From Branchiostoma floridae (Eukaryota; Chordata; Leptocardii; Amphioxiformes; Branchiostomatidae), in contig NC_049983.1 in assembly GCF_000003815.2 (NCBI RefSeq), positions 24,636,432 through 24,700,431 on the forward strand: DNA of 64,000 nt, given 5' to 3'. A program made the position numbers and the translations under genes. Positions 23,501 through 38,500 of this stretch are shown here, one piece after another; within the stretch, counting starts at the first letter, position 1; each line of letters starts with the position of its first letter. The notes under the pieces were generated by a model. The model made no database searches, was not told where the DNA came from, and saw nothing but the letters and a program-made list of their open reading frames with translations.

Positions 23501-26500
23501 AACCGTCAGCCGAATATGAACAGTAAAACAACTTCTCATAACTTTTTTTGTGTTCTACTGTCAGCATTTACACGATTGGGGAAACGTAACCTGGTTTTAA
23601 GGACATGGTTGTAACTACGCAATGTACTGGAAATGAGATATTTCTATGTTTGTTTTATTACCCATTTAAATTAACAGTTGTGATCCTCCTGCTGAAAAAG
23701 TTGTTTTATGTATGTGTGTGTTTTTTTCTTGTGGCTACACAAAATCACTTTCTTTATCTTTAAGCTTCCGACCAATAATTCTCTCTTTTGTCACTCTGTC
23801 TCAGTGACTTTAAAAGCGTCAAATTAAATAAACCGGTTACTGATACTTTACCTCAGCCCACATTGAGATCTGCGATAACACCATGAATCGGGACTAATAA
23901 AGAAATTGATTGATAAAGAAACACATGTACTTTTCCGTTATTTGTAACTGCTTTATGCAACATTTTCTTCACACAAACTGTCCTACAGGAGATGCATTGC
24001 CAGACGTTTTATTACATTGCCGTTAACATGACATTAACGCAGTCGTTAAGGAGTTATCTTTTGCGGCTTCGCTTTGTGCCATAAAGCACAAACTCCGCAC
24101 AAATACCCGTTTTACAACAAGCTGTTCCCAACCATAGCACACCGAACAGGTTGCTTAGAAATGGCTTCACCTTCAAAATTTACACGCTGCCAGAGGCGTC
24201 AGGTAATAACCATGATAAACACATTCCGTCCGGACCCGGAGTATTTATGTGTGTGTGTGTGGAGCGCAGCGATACCCAGCTGTTCAATGCCTGTGCCTGT
24301 GGCTCGCTCCATGGCGAGCTGACACCAGGGTCATCCCCGCCAGTGACTTCCTCTGCGCCTGTCAGCTTTATGAGGATTGCTTGGCCACAGCTGTCAGGTA
24401 TGAACTGGGTCACTGTGAAATACGACCAAGTCATTAGACTTTTAAATGAAGATGGGATTTTTATCATAGGTTTTGACTACATATCATCATCATTTCTCGC
24501 AAACTTTGGCATTATTAGTAAGGTTATGGTTTGACCGATGTCATCCCTATCAAACTTCTTTTCACCGCAGCATCCGATATGCGGTACCAGACGTTTTAAT
24601 TTAAAGTCCCTGCATTACAGCGCTGCACAGTTTTGTATGGCCAGTTGACTAACTTTCTACCAAATATCGTTGCCTTAAACTTTCTAAGTATTAAGAACAC
24701 TACAGCGCAAGTTATGCGACGTCCGGATTAAACGTTTGATGGAGGTGAAAGTGGAAAAATAGCTTAGGGTTAGAGGTCACGTATTTTTCTTGGTTATGAC
24801 CTGATATTGATACAATGAGGCAATCATGGCAAACTGCAAGTGTATTGAAAAGAATAGAGGTGGAGGTCGTAGTCCGTGACATGCCATAGCTTTGAATGTT
24901 TAAAGATATTGATGATACCTCGTTGTAATGGTACTAACGTGTACTTGTAGTGCATCCTTTGTAGTTCATATATGTAGAAATATAAGCTTACGAGTGTCTT
25001 AAAATGAAAATCCATTTTTCTTGATCCGAAAATTCACCTGTTTCTCTCCTAATAGCTTGTAGGTATGTGCTGGAATACCTGTAGATATTGTAGATATTAT
25101 CAGTTGATATATAACAGCTATTACTAAAGCTCTACACTGTCGCTCAGAACCATTGAGATAAGAGTTACAAATGTTAACGCCAAACACAGGATTACAAATA
25201 AATGCATTTTGTGCGATACTGTGATTGCATAAATGTACCAGGCATACCAAAGATACAGTTAGTGGATAATCGGACTTACTGAGATAACAGTTACTGATAT
25301 TGTAGCCAAATAAATGGATACTGACAAACGCAGTTTGAAAGTTGTTGAGATTACAACGATACGTTCCAAAGTTACTTCTGATCTTTGAGTCTGGAATACT
25401 AAAGTTTGCGGAGCTTTCTCCACACAATGGTCACTACGTCATGTCTAGACAGTCGAACACCAGAGATCGTATAAGTACGGGTATTATGGTTACTGGTTAG
25501 TAATTTGCCTCTGGGGACTGGTGGAGCAACCTTTAAGGCACATGCCGCAGGGCTTTAAGAACATACCGTTTTGCAACTCTACTGGTAGCATTATGGTGCT
25601 ATTGTCTTGGGGAAAAGACAGTCGAACACCAGAGATCGTGTAGCTACGGGGTATTGACAATTTATTTTGGTTAATAATTGACTCTAGTGACTGGTTTAGG
25701 GCGCATGCCGCAGGGCTTCAAGACCATACCGTTTTGCAATTCTACTTGTAGCATGATTGTGCTATTGTCTTAAAAACAGTAAAAATAAATGACCATGAAT
25801 CCCAGTGATTGCACAGAGTTGTTTGGCCCAATGGCTATTGAAATGAAGATGAAAGCCGCCCTGTGTGCTTTATCATCTGGTGAGTCGGTTTCAGGACGTA
25901 ACTTTTAACGCATCAAAATGATGCATTTCGACTCGCAGTTTGAAAAAAAAAAGAACTATTCAGATTAAGGTTTGGTTTGCTCCGCGATGGAGCCAATAAC
26001 TGGTATTTATTCGCATGTCGGTAGCAAAATTTTCACTGTGTGATGCCAACGTGACCCTGTATTGATTTTCCTGTGAGCATACAACTATAAAGTATCGCAC
26101 CTTTACATCTCCAACAGCTTTGCCTGCCATAATTGTAAACGCCTATCACATGAGATGTAGATGTCTATCGCATTGTCCTGTATGGACGTTGCATCTGCTC
26201 GGGGTAAATTCAACAGATAAAGAATGCACTATCGTGTCCATCGTTATCGCTGTCTACCAAATCGTGACAGTCAGTGATTTTATGTTATACCGAGAGATTC
26301 AACTATATCGACTCGTTAGACCATACTGTTTCAGCCATATCTTATCTGTAATAGATTTTGCGTCTGACCGCGCATAATTACATGTTGGGTAGTTATGATG
26401 GTACATTCGTTGGTAGTAAACTTTAAAGAGTGAGATGTAAGTCAATGAATGCTCAAGCTCAAACCAACGATGCATAAAGCCACTGAATTAGTCCAGGGTT

Positions 26501-29500
26501 TTGTATGAACGGGCTCATACCACCACTGAAATGAGCTCGTACCATTATCAAATCAGTATCGTGCCACTGCTGAAGCTTGCTCGCACCAACGTTAACACTG
26601 AAAAAAGCTCCTGCCACCACTGAATCAGGCTGTTCCACAACTGAATACGCCTTTACCACCACTGAATCAAGCTGTACCACCACTAAAACAGGCTGTACCA
26701 CCACTGAATCAGGCTTTACCACCACTGCGTCAAACTGTACCACCACTGAATCAAGCTGTACCTCCACTAAAACAGGCTGTACCACCACTGAACTAGGCCA
26801 TATCCCCTGCGTCAAACTGTACCACCACTGAATCAAACTCTTACCAGCACTGAAACAAGCTCTGGCGAGCGCTGAATAAGGTTTTACCGAGACTGAATCA
26901 GACTTTTACAAATCATTACCGATGCTGACGATCGTCTTTCTGGGAGAAAGATTCACATATTTTTGGTTCTTCGCTCATGTGGATACTCCTGTTAACTCTG
27001 TCCATTGCACCCGATCAATGAGAAATGCAGTCGTCTCGGGATCCTCAGCTCTCTTCAGTTTACAGAAGTGTCTCTCATCTCATTGTTCACTGATCTGGCT
27101 TCACACGACACGGCATGATTAATGGTAGAGCTCCAGGGTACCATCGATTGCTGCTGTTTAGCTCCCCACATTTAGCTTTTCCTTCGTGTTGTCATTACTT
27201 CTGTTACATAACGCGCCTCGATTGGCATCAAATGCAGCTCTTTTCAATACAGCCTTTTACCATCAATCCCTGAAATGGTCTTATCTGAATGTCTCTAGTT
27301 TAACGCACCACATAGGCTTCTGGCAATGTTGTTTGAACATGACAAGATGGGAACGATCCGCGCTTCCTGTAAAGTCCGTCCAAGTTTGAGATTTGCGATT
27401 TCCTGGAACTGTGGATTTTCTGCCAAATACAGTTGAGTTTTGATATGAAGAGAGGAATCTCCAGTTCCCCAGTGGCAGCTGACTATGGGATTGATCAATC
27501 TCAAAGCAGAGTAAGCCCTCTTCATCCATCTGTCTGTGACATGTGTATAGATCTCATGGTGATGACCGGCAGTAACTCTCATCCGCCGTTGGAGAGTGAA
27601 GTCTTAATGCGATAGCAAAGGTCGTCTACCTCACACAGAAGTACTAAAGTTAAAAATCGATTTCTTTAGCCCGACAAAGATTATTCCACGAGGACAATGC
27701 TATTGCATTAAACTAGAAATTGTATCACATCAGTTGCACGGACAGGTCGCTGTCCGGGTAATGCCGCATTCTTTATGGTTTAGCCGTAATGCCATTGGGT
27801 ACGTTAATGCAGACCATCTTGCACTCTTCTGCCCACAGGCTCACAATTAAAGTTTTGCTGCCCTAAAACGTCAATTTGATGATAAAAGCATAGTTTCCAT
27901 CAATGTCACGGCGACGTCCCGTCTGCAAACTAACAAGGGTCCCTCCACAACGGGAGTGCGGCCAACTCGGGTAATTCTGTCTGATAAAGGTCTGGCATAA
28001 ACATGTATTCTTTTGTTGTGTGCTTTTTGAAAGGCTTGGCATAGAAGGTAGATCCAGTCCTCTAGTGCCACACTTGGTTTGACCCATTTTGCATTTGCTA
28101 TAGAAAAACCTACCCAAAGACCTGACAGTTAAAGCGATAAAGGTGGCAAATGGGTTCCTTTCTATTGAGATATTCAACCATATCTTCTCCTTACCTGGTA
28201 GTGCAATGCTGCTTGTCACTGCTGGTGGCTTTTTGGCCAGAGAGACGCTCATTCTTATCAACAAGTTTGATGGATTCTTTATGCACTACAGGAAATGGGC
28301 CTTTTGGTTTTACGTTCTAAAATAAAGAAAATGGAAACAGTGCCAGCACTTTACGTTTCAAAGTCAAGGTTGGACAAAACTTTCGCAAAATACCAATGAG
28401 CTATGTTTGTTTCCCGGATACTGTTAATTTAGAATTCATCATCATCATTATCTTAATAATCAGTCACTCACTCACGGCCCATAATAGCAGTGGCCGTAGG
28501 GGCTTCACGACATCCAATAACTTGGTTATCCTACCAAAGGAACCATTAGTGGCTCTGCTTATTCCATACTCAAGTGCGTCACGACATAATCGCGTTAAAC
28601 TCCAGCACATATAAATCTACAACCATATCTTATAACATGTAACTGTTACAATTTCACCGTTAAATCAGTTCAGTCATTGTTCGATGGGAAACGGTAGCAG
28701 ACATCTTGGATAAAGTATGGGCTTTATCTAATAAATGCGTGTCTGCAGAAACAATATCCAGACAGAAGCCGTTACATACGATCGGGGTCACGGTAATATA
28801 TCTTCTGATGCATGTCGGACTGTACAATATCCAGACAGATATGAGTAGTTTCATGAGCTTATTCTTCCTTTGCTTAGAACGTGCTGTGGGTTCCCTTTAT
28901 CTGTCACGCCAATGTGAGTACATAAAATGCCCATGTCCGTTAACAAATCTTACAAAAGTGTTCTTTATACCATTGTTAATGCTGCGTTGTTGATTATAAT
29001 TACAGCAATTATTCTTAGTCTTTGTTAGAAGATTACGTTGCTGGAGTGACTTTCTAGTACATGGTCATGGCTTGTTCAATAAAGCTTTATGGAGTGTTTC
29101 TTACAAGCTTCATCAAGGTATTATTACGTTCATCTTATCACATTATCACCCCCTTGGGCCCATCAACAGGACATGGCAAAACATTAGGTACTTTATGGAA
29201 AGGTAGAATCATTCGTCATCGGAACTTTTAATTAGATGAAACAAGATTTTAAATGTCTGCGGCTGTTGCACCAAGACTAGCTTTTTATCACCCGGTAATC
29301 ACCACAAATCAAGTCACACTGATTGGTTTTCTGATGGTTACTCGGAATCTTGATGATGTCGTAAACTTCAATCTGCGTACATATAAGAATATCATAAAAG
29401 AACCTATAAAACTATGTGGATGGTATTATTAGAGTGTTAATCATTCATTCCGTTTAGAGGTACAGCTATGTAATTTGTATATATATATATAAATATATAA

Positions 29501-29516
29501 ATATATAAATATATAT

Positions 29517-29580
<64 letters not shown>

Positions 29581-32500
29581 GCGTATGCATTTGCGTGAAA
29601 CAGCGTGTGTGTGTGTATGTGCCTGTATGTGTGGGTGTATAGGCGGATGTGTGTGTGGATGTGTGCGCGCGCGCGTGTGTGTGTGTGTGTGTGTGTATTT
29701 GTGTGTGTGTGTGTATCTGTGTGTGTGCGTATGTATGTATGTGTGTGTGTGTGCCATCATACAGTCTGCAATACCTTCGCTTCCCTAGCCTCCATATCTA
29801 ATCTTTTATATCATAACACGGATATTGTCGCCCCTCTGCTTATTCTTCATTCGCAGATATGCCACTTCTGTTCATGATCTGCCTTCTACGAATCTCATAG
29901 TGGCGAAATGTGGCATATTCAGATATGTCACGTCTTTGCCTATCTCCACCTATCTCATCACCTCCACTGGGGTTATCTAAGGTACATCTATATAAGGCAT
30001 TTACCCCCGAGCTTTATCACATATTCTTCAGCAGTTTTTGGCCCTGAACTGTGATGGTTTGATATTATCTTCTATGTGTTTGGGTCGGCGATATGATTGT
30101 GTAATGTTTACCATCATTGTTCTATTCGATCTACCATTATCACGTACGGCATCAGCCTTGGAGCAGTTCAACCTGTTACTTACCCGATCCAGTGCCAATA
30201 AGCACGATTCCAAACTACACGGGGTCAGCTTTTCCTTCCCATCTCATCAAATCCGTGTATCCGTGAGCTCCAAGCCATTGAGGCATACATATACAGCCTT
30301 AAGCGCCATTTTGTGCCACATTCTTGATCTGACCTTGGTGCTGGATGAGGATTAGATTATCAGCAGCCAAAGTGAACACCATAACTTTAGCAATATACGT
30401 GTATCATGACCATTTGGATGGGATGTACATTATGATAAAATGTTTAACTGCATGTACGAGGACAATGATGATGAAGATTATCTGATCTCCAAACGCTGCT
30501 TTTGAACTATCAACACGTACACGGAACAGCTCAATGTGAGATCGCGTATCACTACACGATGGTGAAATGCATTTACGTTGCAGTTTCATGGTCCAACAAT
30601 CCGTTAAAGGTTTTCTGAACAGTCCTGGCCTTTTACCAACTGCTTGGCAAAGCAATAAGACTACACCATGTTTGTAACCCATGACGCCCATGAAGAGCAA
30701 TACCAGGGAAAAAAGCAACGGGCTTCACAATCAAACGTTTTCAAACGCTGATCTTATTGCAGCATTAAACCCAAGTTTCATATCTTATCTATTCCGTAGG
30801 TATCTCACAGGTAGATTTATGTTCTCCATCTAAATTATTCCATTTTGCTGAATGCTTGCTGTATTGCTTGGGGGACATAATCACGAGATTTCCTGCTCAA
30901 GTGTATCAATTCGGAAACGACTAATCAATTACGATTTTGTGATGTCTCATATCAGGGATATGCCATGTTATATCATATCTGTGACGCGAAAACGTTCGAT
31001 ATAGGTGTTCCGGACCGTGTGGAAAAAAGCCGTATCACAAGTTGTATCACACGGGCTTCCATTGCATAATTTGAACATACTCTGAACATGCCAAATGTAG
31101 CACGGTCGAAAATTCGAATACCTGATTCGGACGTTGGAAAATTGCGGTTGCAGCAATTTTGTTCGAGAGCACCAAATTTTCTCAACTTTTGGCGCATTTC
31201 AGAAATAATCGAAAGATGGTTTTTTCTCAGGTTGACATGATATAGATGAAATACAACAGGGGGTATTCCGCATCACCCTCGGTCCCAGCCCTCCCGCGGG
31301 TCGGATCTCCCTCTGGCCTTCGGGCAATCCCTCCCGCGGGTAGGGCTAATACCTCAGTTGATACGGAATACCCCGCGTTGTATTCTATATGTATGTTCCA
31401 CTTAAAATTACAAATGTTGTCGATATGTCTACACTGTATCAATCCAGAGGATGAATTCGAAATGTTGCGTTGTTTACCCTCGTATGGGTAACTTGACGTT
31501 GGTGGGCGCTGAGGAAAAGAACGGTTACCACATTGCTAATTACAAGAGAAATATCTGAAGAAAATAATGAACCATGAAGATCTTCGTCAAGTTCCATGTA
31601 CAAAATATCCAGTTATGTTTCTAAGCTGGCATTACCCTTTCTGAAACGTAAATCATGCTACATTTCTTTGCCGAGCACTTTGTAACCAAGTCCAAGTGTA
31701 CGGTGGACAATCACCGATATGGTATGACACAAAAAGTAGTCTATGAGAAGATTGCCCAATGAATAAATGCAAACAAAAGGGATTTTGTGATATTGATAGC
31801 ACCTTCAAATCAGTAGCCATCTTAAGAAAAAAAACTATAGCGCAAACGACTCAGTACTTCTCACGTTATTGTCCTGAAAGAGTCCGGGCAGTAACGGCTA
31901 GCCTTTTGGAAGCTTGCCGACTTTGGTCTCTCGTGTTTCCTTTCTGTCTACCGACCAAGGTCGTTTTAAGAATGGCTTTTTTTAACTTAAGTCATTTGGA
32001 ATGGGTTTCACATGGTTACCACTCTCTTCTATTGCCCCTTCATCGCTAACATAGATGTATGGAAGGGCCAGTACATAATGGCTTTTGGCCCTATCTACAA
32101 TGTAACACATGGAAAACTCTATCTGCCGACATTACATATTTATTCACTGAAGTCATTGAACTTCACAAATAGCTTTTTAAGGCCAAGCATGTTGCCAATG
32201 AATAAAGAAGGAGTTCCGGTCCAGTCGACATCACCTTGCCAAATCCATCTGTAGACATTAGTCATTCCGCCTGAGTTCCATTTTCCCAATAAGGACAGAT
32301 TCTCGCGCGCGCGTCTCAGAAGGATTCCAGCCGGACCACCCGGGGTGAAGACGTGATTTCAGGTGCTCCACTGTTTTAATTGGATCGTCACACTCCGGAA
32401 ATGGAGTGCGGAGACATTTGTTTCTAGGAACATCAACGGCAAATGTCACCATATGAAGGGCAAGAAGACGAGCTGTAAGGACCACCCAGCTATTGCCACT

Positions 32501-35500
32501 CGTTCGTCTTCAACAAGGACTGACAGTTTCCTTCTTCATAAGAACTAGATGTCTTCGTTCTTGTAATAGGCGCGGTCTATCATTCTGACTACAACGAGTT
32601 TAAATCTTAATTGTCACTTCACTTAATTGTCGCTCCTCTGTAAGTGCACTTTTCTCGTAGTCATCTGGGGTTAGTTATTAACGAGGTAATTAAATAAGAG
32701 TATGTCCCTTGCTAAGTAAACGAATATGTCTTTAAGTCACCGGTACCGTCAGAAGAAAACAACGAGACCTTATTAGACAACAAACAAGAGATCACGTAAA
32801 AAACCTTAAAGATAAGACTAATTATCTTTTGAAATATTTTAAATCGCTACTGAATATTAAGTCTACTAAGATATGCCAGTGACTTGTTCTTCTTTAACTT
32901 ATATGAGATTAAGCATTCAAAAAAAAGTTACAGGGAGAAAGACGATTGATTATATCAATATATGTCAAAAAGAATATAGAAAATGATATAAATGGCAAAT
33001 GAAAAGGTAGCAGGTGCGTTGAGTGACATAGTCGTAATGAACACAATGTCCAGCGTAATAGTCTTTCAAAAACGCCGTGGGACAATCAGGAGGATAAAGC
33101 TGATGTTTCCGGTGTCATGACTTTACCATACCTCACTAGGTTTAAATGGCCGAATTATACAAAGGCAGAAGAAGAAGACGCCGGAAGACGCGACGTAATT
33201 CCCTCAACAGAAGGACAATTAGCAGTGGGGACGTGTCTATCCTTGGTTTTTATTCATAAAAATTGATTATGGCGCCGTTCCATCTCTTGATCGCCTCTGG
33301 GTGGCACCATACCCATAAACTAGCGTGGTCAACTCCATTTAAGGTGGATCCATGCCAGATTGCTAGAATAAACTCTGGGCCATATCTTTGTTATCTTTCA
33401 CGAGTACTTTGCCTGGTCTTATTCTCAAACAATACATAAATGTACACGAGTTGTGATGAAAGATGGGCTTGCTATTAAAGTATTTAATCAAAATGCGCAA
33501 GCTAATATCATATATTCTATCTTCGGGCGATAATATTTTGCACTGACGTTAAGTGTTAAGAATTTTTGGTTCTATTCGAAAATCTTTTATCTATAAGTAA
33601 CAAAGCTATGGTATGACCAAATACCCCGGTACAGGCCCCATGTTCAAACGCTCTTGTTGAGTCACTCGAACAAATGGTGAGGATTTCTTCAAAAAGACTT
33701 CCCCAATCGATATCCTCTGGTGTTGCGGGTTAGAAATGTGGAAGTTGTATTCCGGTGAGTTCTGACAGACTGACCAATCACTCTGATGGGCTGGACCAAC
33801 ATCTATCACCTCTTTTACCTCATTTAGACTCCATTTCACTCTTTCTATCATTCTTCTTGTCAACTCACTACTTCAAGGAGAGTTCCAAGACATCTTGGAC
33901 CGTCTCAACGTCGAACCAACTTAGATCTTTTGGTTTTTTTTTAGCCTAGTCCCTTAATCTCGTCTATCGAAGATTTAAATATAGTATTGATTTCACCATA
34001 GATGCTCTATGTTTGGTATCTCAGATATTTCAGAGTCACATCTATTGGAAGAAGCAGGGCTCGAACAACGTGTATCTGCACCACTCTGAATTTAGGAAGT
34101 ATGGATCATACTAAAATCTGTTCAGAAACCATTGCCATTATTTCTTTCTATACTTCATAGGTGGTAAACCCAGTACATGCACCAGTGCAGGTGAGGTGCA
34201 GGTAGACATCAGGAATACCTAGTACCTGCACAGCTTTAATTTTACATGGACTAACATGTATATGCAGGAGGTATATCGAGGACAAGGGTACGGGACATGG
34301 AAGTCTACGCATCAATTACATCAAAGCCCAAGGTAACCATTCGTCTAACGTGCCAGCAAGAGCTCAAAAGTTACGGAACTCTCATCAAGTATATCATATG
34401 TTGTAACTCCTTAATTATTCATATACCGTTCACATAGGGCCTCCGAAAATAGCGCACAGCTGGTTAGAGTCCGTATCTGACTGCAGTAAGTGTGTTTGCT
34501 GAAAATATAACATACCTTCAATTGCACAATAAGTTGTATTATCGTGGAAGCAGCATGTCTGAACAAAATAATCAAGTATATCATATGTCGTAACTCCTTA
34601 ATTATTCATGTACCCTTCATATATGGCCTCCGAAAATAGCGCACAGCTGGTTAGAGTCCATATCTGACTGCAGTGGGTGTGTTTGCTGAAAGTATAACAT
34701 ACCTTCAGTTGCACAATAAGTTGTATTATCGAGGAAGCAGCATGTTTGAACAGAATAATCAAGTAACTCTTAATTTATTCATATAACCTTCATATAGGGC
34801 CTCCGAAAATAGCGCACAGCTGGCTGAAGTCCTTATCTGACTGCAGTAGGTGTGTTTGTTTGCTGAAAGTCTAACATTGCCTCAGAGGCACAATAAGTTG
34901 TATTATCCTGGAGGCAGCATGTATAAACAGAGTGATATTTGATATTTTGGAATGAACCGTGTCTATTGTTAGACTAGTCCATGTGTAATCAAAGTGTAGT
35001 AACTGATTGTACATATTCCTAGAGCTAAGGCTACTCAAAGTTCTGACAAATGTACTTTTTGTCTTTTCTGACTGTTACACTACACATGTACTTCATGTGA
35101 AGTTACCCATGTAATTCGTCCAGACATACCAGTGTATGCTATTACTCCATGTGCAAAAGTACTAGGCTGGAGAAACACTAGTCTTAGTTTCTCAGTATTT
35201 ATATTTGACAAATGTAATATAGCTGTAGTTTATTTTTGTATCATAAAAAAATGTCTGAACAGAATGTACAACAGAGTGGTGCAAAAATCTCCCCTCTAAC
35301 CACTTTCCATTCCTGGAAGCGTTCCAGGCCGAAGACAAACCTCAGCATTGATCCAATGCGAAACAGACAACCGGCTTTACCCCGGAGTTAAAGGCAACCT
35401 TCGCCACCATGTTCCCAATTAGCTTCCTGGATAAATGCCGGGCCCTGAAATAGACGCCATTATAAACCAATACGTGGTGTAACTCTGTGAGAAGTACTGG

Positions 35501-38500
35501 GCTGCATACATTTTATCAATTAAGAAGTTACCTGTGTGCGAAAGAACTTGTAAATACTGTGTTTTGGGGTATTGTTGAAGACGAAACACCTGTCCCTTAT
35601 GTGATTAAGTTTAAAGAGGTCACCAAATTACATCTCAACCTTTCCAAGTTTACAGACAAAAAGAAAACTACCCTCCTCTTAACATTATAAAACCCATACA
35701 TTACACAAAAGGTGGGATAATTCGTCTTCTACTCTCTCAAAAAAAAGTCAAACCCAAAAAAAATTATATTTTAGAGTAAACTTTAGACTAGAGTAGTCGC
35801 TTACTATATTGTTGACCTTTTAGCTGTCATTTTTGTCACTGGCAATTAGCCAAAGGACAATATTCTCCAATAGACTTGTTTTACTCTATAATATACATAT
35901 TAAATTTCATTATAGCACAGGATCATCATACTGTTTACATAGAAACTTTGAGACTTTCTGTAAGATATTCAAATATACAGAGAAATCGATATCGCCTACT
36001 ATATACTGCATCTAATGGCATTGTGTTCAACTTTGTAGGACTATCTTGATATCTAAGGAACTGTCTACTCGCTGACTTCACAGTGAGAACCTGTCAGACG
36101 GAAGAGTGCAAAGTGCCTTCAGTAGGCAGATCGTACAGGATGATATCGAACTTTTCGAGGACGTACCGAAGTAATGACCGGTAAAATAATGGCCAGCTCC
36201 CGGAAGGTACCTGATATGATATGTCAACTCAGATATTTATAGATTAGCAAGCTTGTATCGACTGTCAAGCATCTTGAGATGATTCCCTATTAACCTTCCC
36301 CGTGTCACCGTCCGTTAATAAGACCGTGTGTAACTGGTATTGACAGTGGGGTGATTACACGGTAAACCAGGGGCTGGGGTTAACAAGCTACATTGATACT
36401 AATGGCTGTCATCCGTCAGCATTACCAGCCTCACGTTTTTGTCACAGTTAAGTTTGGTAGAGAAGTTACGACTGGCGACTCCCATTACCATCCCACATCA
36501 TACAGTAGAAAAGGCTGATATATTAGTGAGGGAGTCTGCTGGCAATCAAAAACTTTGTACCTCCTTTCATCACTGCCATGTAAATTAGCCTGGTGTCATT
36601 TTGCAAGAGAAACAGAGGCCATCTTCCGGAATTGGATGTAAAACACGAGTTTGGACCAAGTCAATTGGCGAGCTGTCCTTCCCGATGCATGTACTCATCC
36701 ATCAAACCCCTGTCGGTGTTTGCACCCAAAGGATTTCCTTGTGTGAGTCTGTTCAATTTGGAACCCAACGCGAGCTACGGAGCTGAGGCCAGCGCGCAAA
36801 TGTGCCGCCTTGGGGTATGTTTGAACAGCTTGGTTCCTCTTGCAAACCGAGTCGTGACTTGTTATCAGTCACAACTCCGAGCGGGCGGTTCTCTCGGGCT
36901 TTTGCTGTGTCAGCGGAAACTGTGGGGAGCACATTGGCCGGCTCCAGGCAACACAATAAACTTCAGCTTTCACCACTTCAAAGCGTAGGAACACGATACC
37001 AGCCAAATATCAACCAATGGAGGCTGGTATTATATGAAGAAATGGCCTAACGTTGACATGAAAGCAATCTCTGTTGGGTAGTAACAGCTAAGTGCTTCAC
37101 TGGATGGCTGGGTAGTAGGAGTATAAGATCAATGCAAGTTTTCTTTAACTTAAAGCTGCACTACGTGATAGTTGGACAATGCAAAATGTAGAGTTTCCTG
37201 TCATTTCTTTACATAGTAAGTTAAGTTAAATCAACCCTATAGCATTGCATAACAATGTTTAGCTATAGGGAGGTATGTTACAACATCATTGTACCATACA
37301 AACATGTTTAAAACTGTTATCTTCTAAACCAAAACGCTGCCATAGATTGCACAACCCACTGCTTCTGTGCTAAATAAATCAGCTAGGCCCTTGATATCTA
37401 CATTTTCTATGAAGCGACAAATAGCTTTAAGGTGATTCAAACAATATTTTTTAGGATCATCGACGTTACGTTGTTATGGTGCACGTGTGGTAATCATGAT
37501 ACTAGAATTCCATGTAGTTAGTTCACTGGACCGTTTCCAGCAGTACACCACCTGAATACGCTTTAGTGGTCCCCAACTTGTGCATCCCTGAAGATTACCT
37601 ATCATGAAGTATGTATGTCCTCCCCAGACGACACACCGTTTGCAGTATCCGTTATTATATGACGTATGCTCCATTTCTGCCCGATCTACACCCCACCATC
37701 TCTCTTCCTCCCGCGCGACCTTTGCAGGGTGTCGTTCCAATTGCCGGCCGGCCCGTGCGTATGTTGTAATCTGTCTTCGCCAAATAGATTTCTGATGCCG
37801 CTGAATCTGCCGGACCCTAGCGCCTGCTGAGACGCATTCGTGCAGCCTTGGTTTTTACACATTACACTCGCTTCACATGGGGAAATGTACCGTTGAGTGC
37901 CAGCCATGGGGACATCCTGGCGATGAAATTGTAGGCTTATGTGTGTGTAACAGTTTAAGCCCACCATAACGAAATAGCATGCTGTGCGAGAGACACGGGA
38001 AAATGTAGGCCCTACAGAGAGAGTCTTGTTTGCAGCGCCCTCGCTACGTGCTTGCACGGGCTGCTCTTAGCTGGAGTCTTCTATCCTGGTATAAATCATA
38101 GTCTTTGGTTAGGATCTATTCTGTACGACATCGTAGAATCAGCGCCGTATCACAATTCACCACATTGGATGGGGCTTGAACATAAAGGCTACCTCAGACA
38201 TCAAAACTTCATGTATTAAAAATGAGGCCTCCTTTAGACGTATGTGTGGCTACGAAGGAGATCAACCATTATATTGTACATGCAGATCTTATTCTATATC
38301 GACACAAAGGTGATGAATAAGAGACGGCAATGACCATCTTCGAGGCCTCTACGATTCTCTTCCCTTTCTTGAATTGAGTAAAAGTTTTCCTTTGTCGTTA
38401 TCTGTCATGCTGCAGTCGACACATTTTATTTCCCATACCATACTCCATTATGTGCAGGATTTGCATGAATTTCACGCATCTTGTCACAATGATATTTGTG

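Noticed and set aside
29437-29877. Cys/Val-rich and His/Thr-rich frames
   Set aside because: Translation of (GT)n and related microsatellites.
37686-38057. 123-codon minus-strand frame in intron 3, same strand as the receptor gene
   Set aside because: It would add an unexpected insert between exons 3 and 4, whose phases already join perfectly; no family match.
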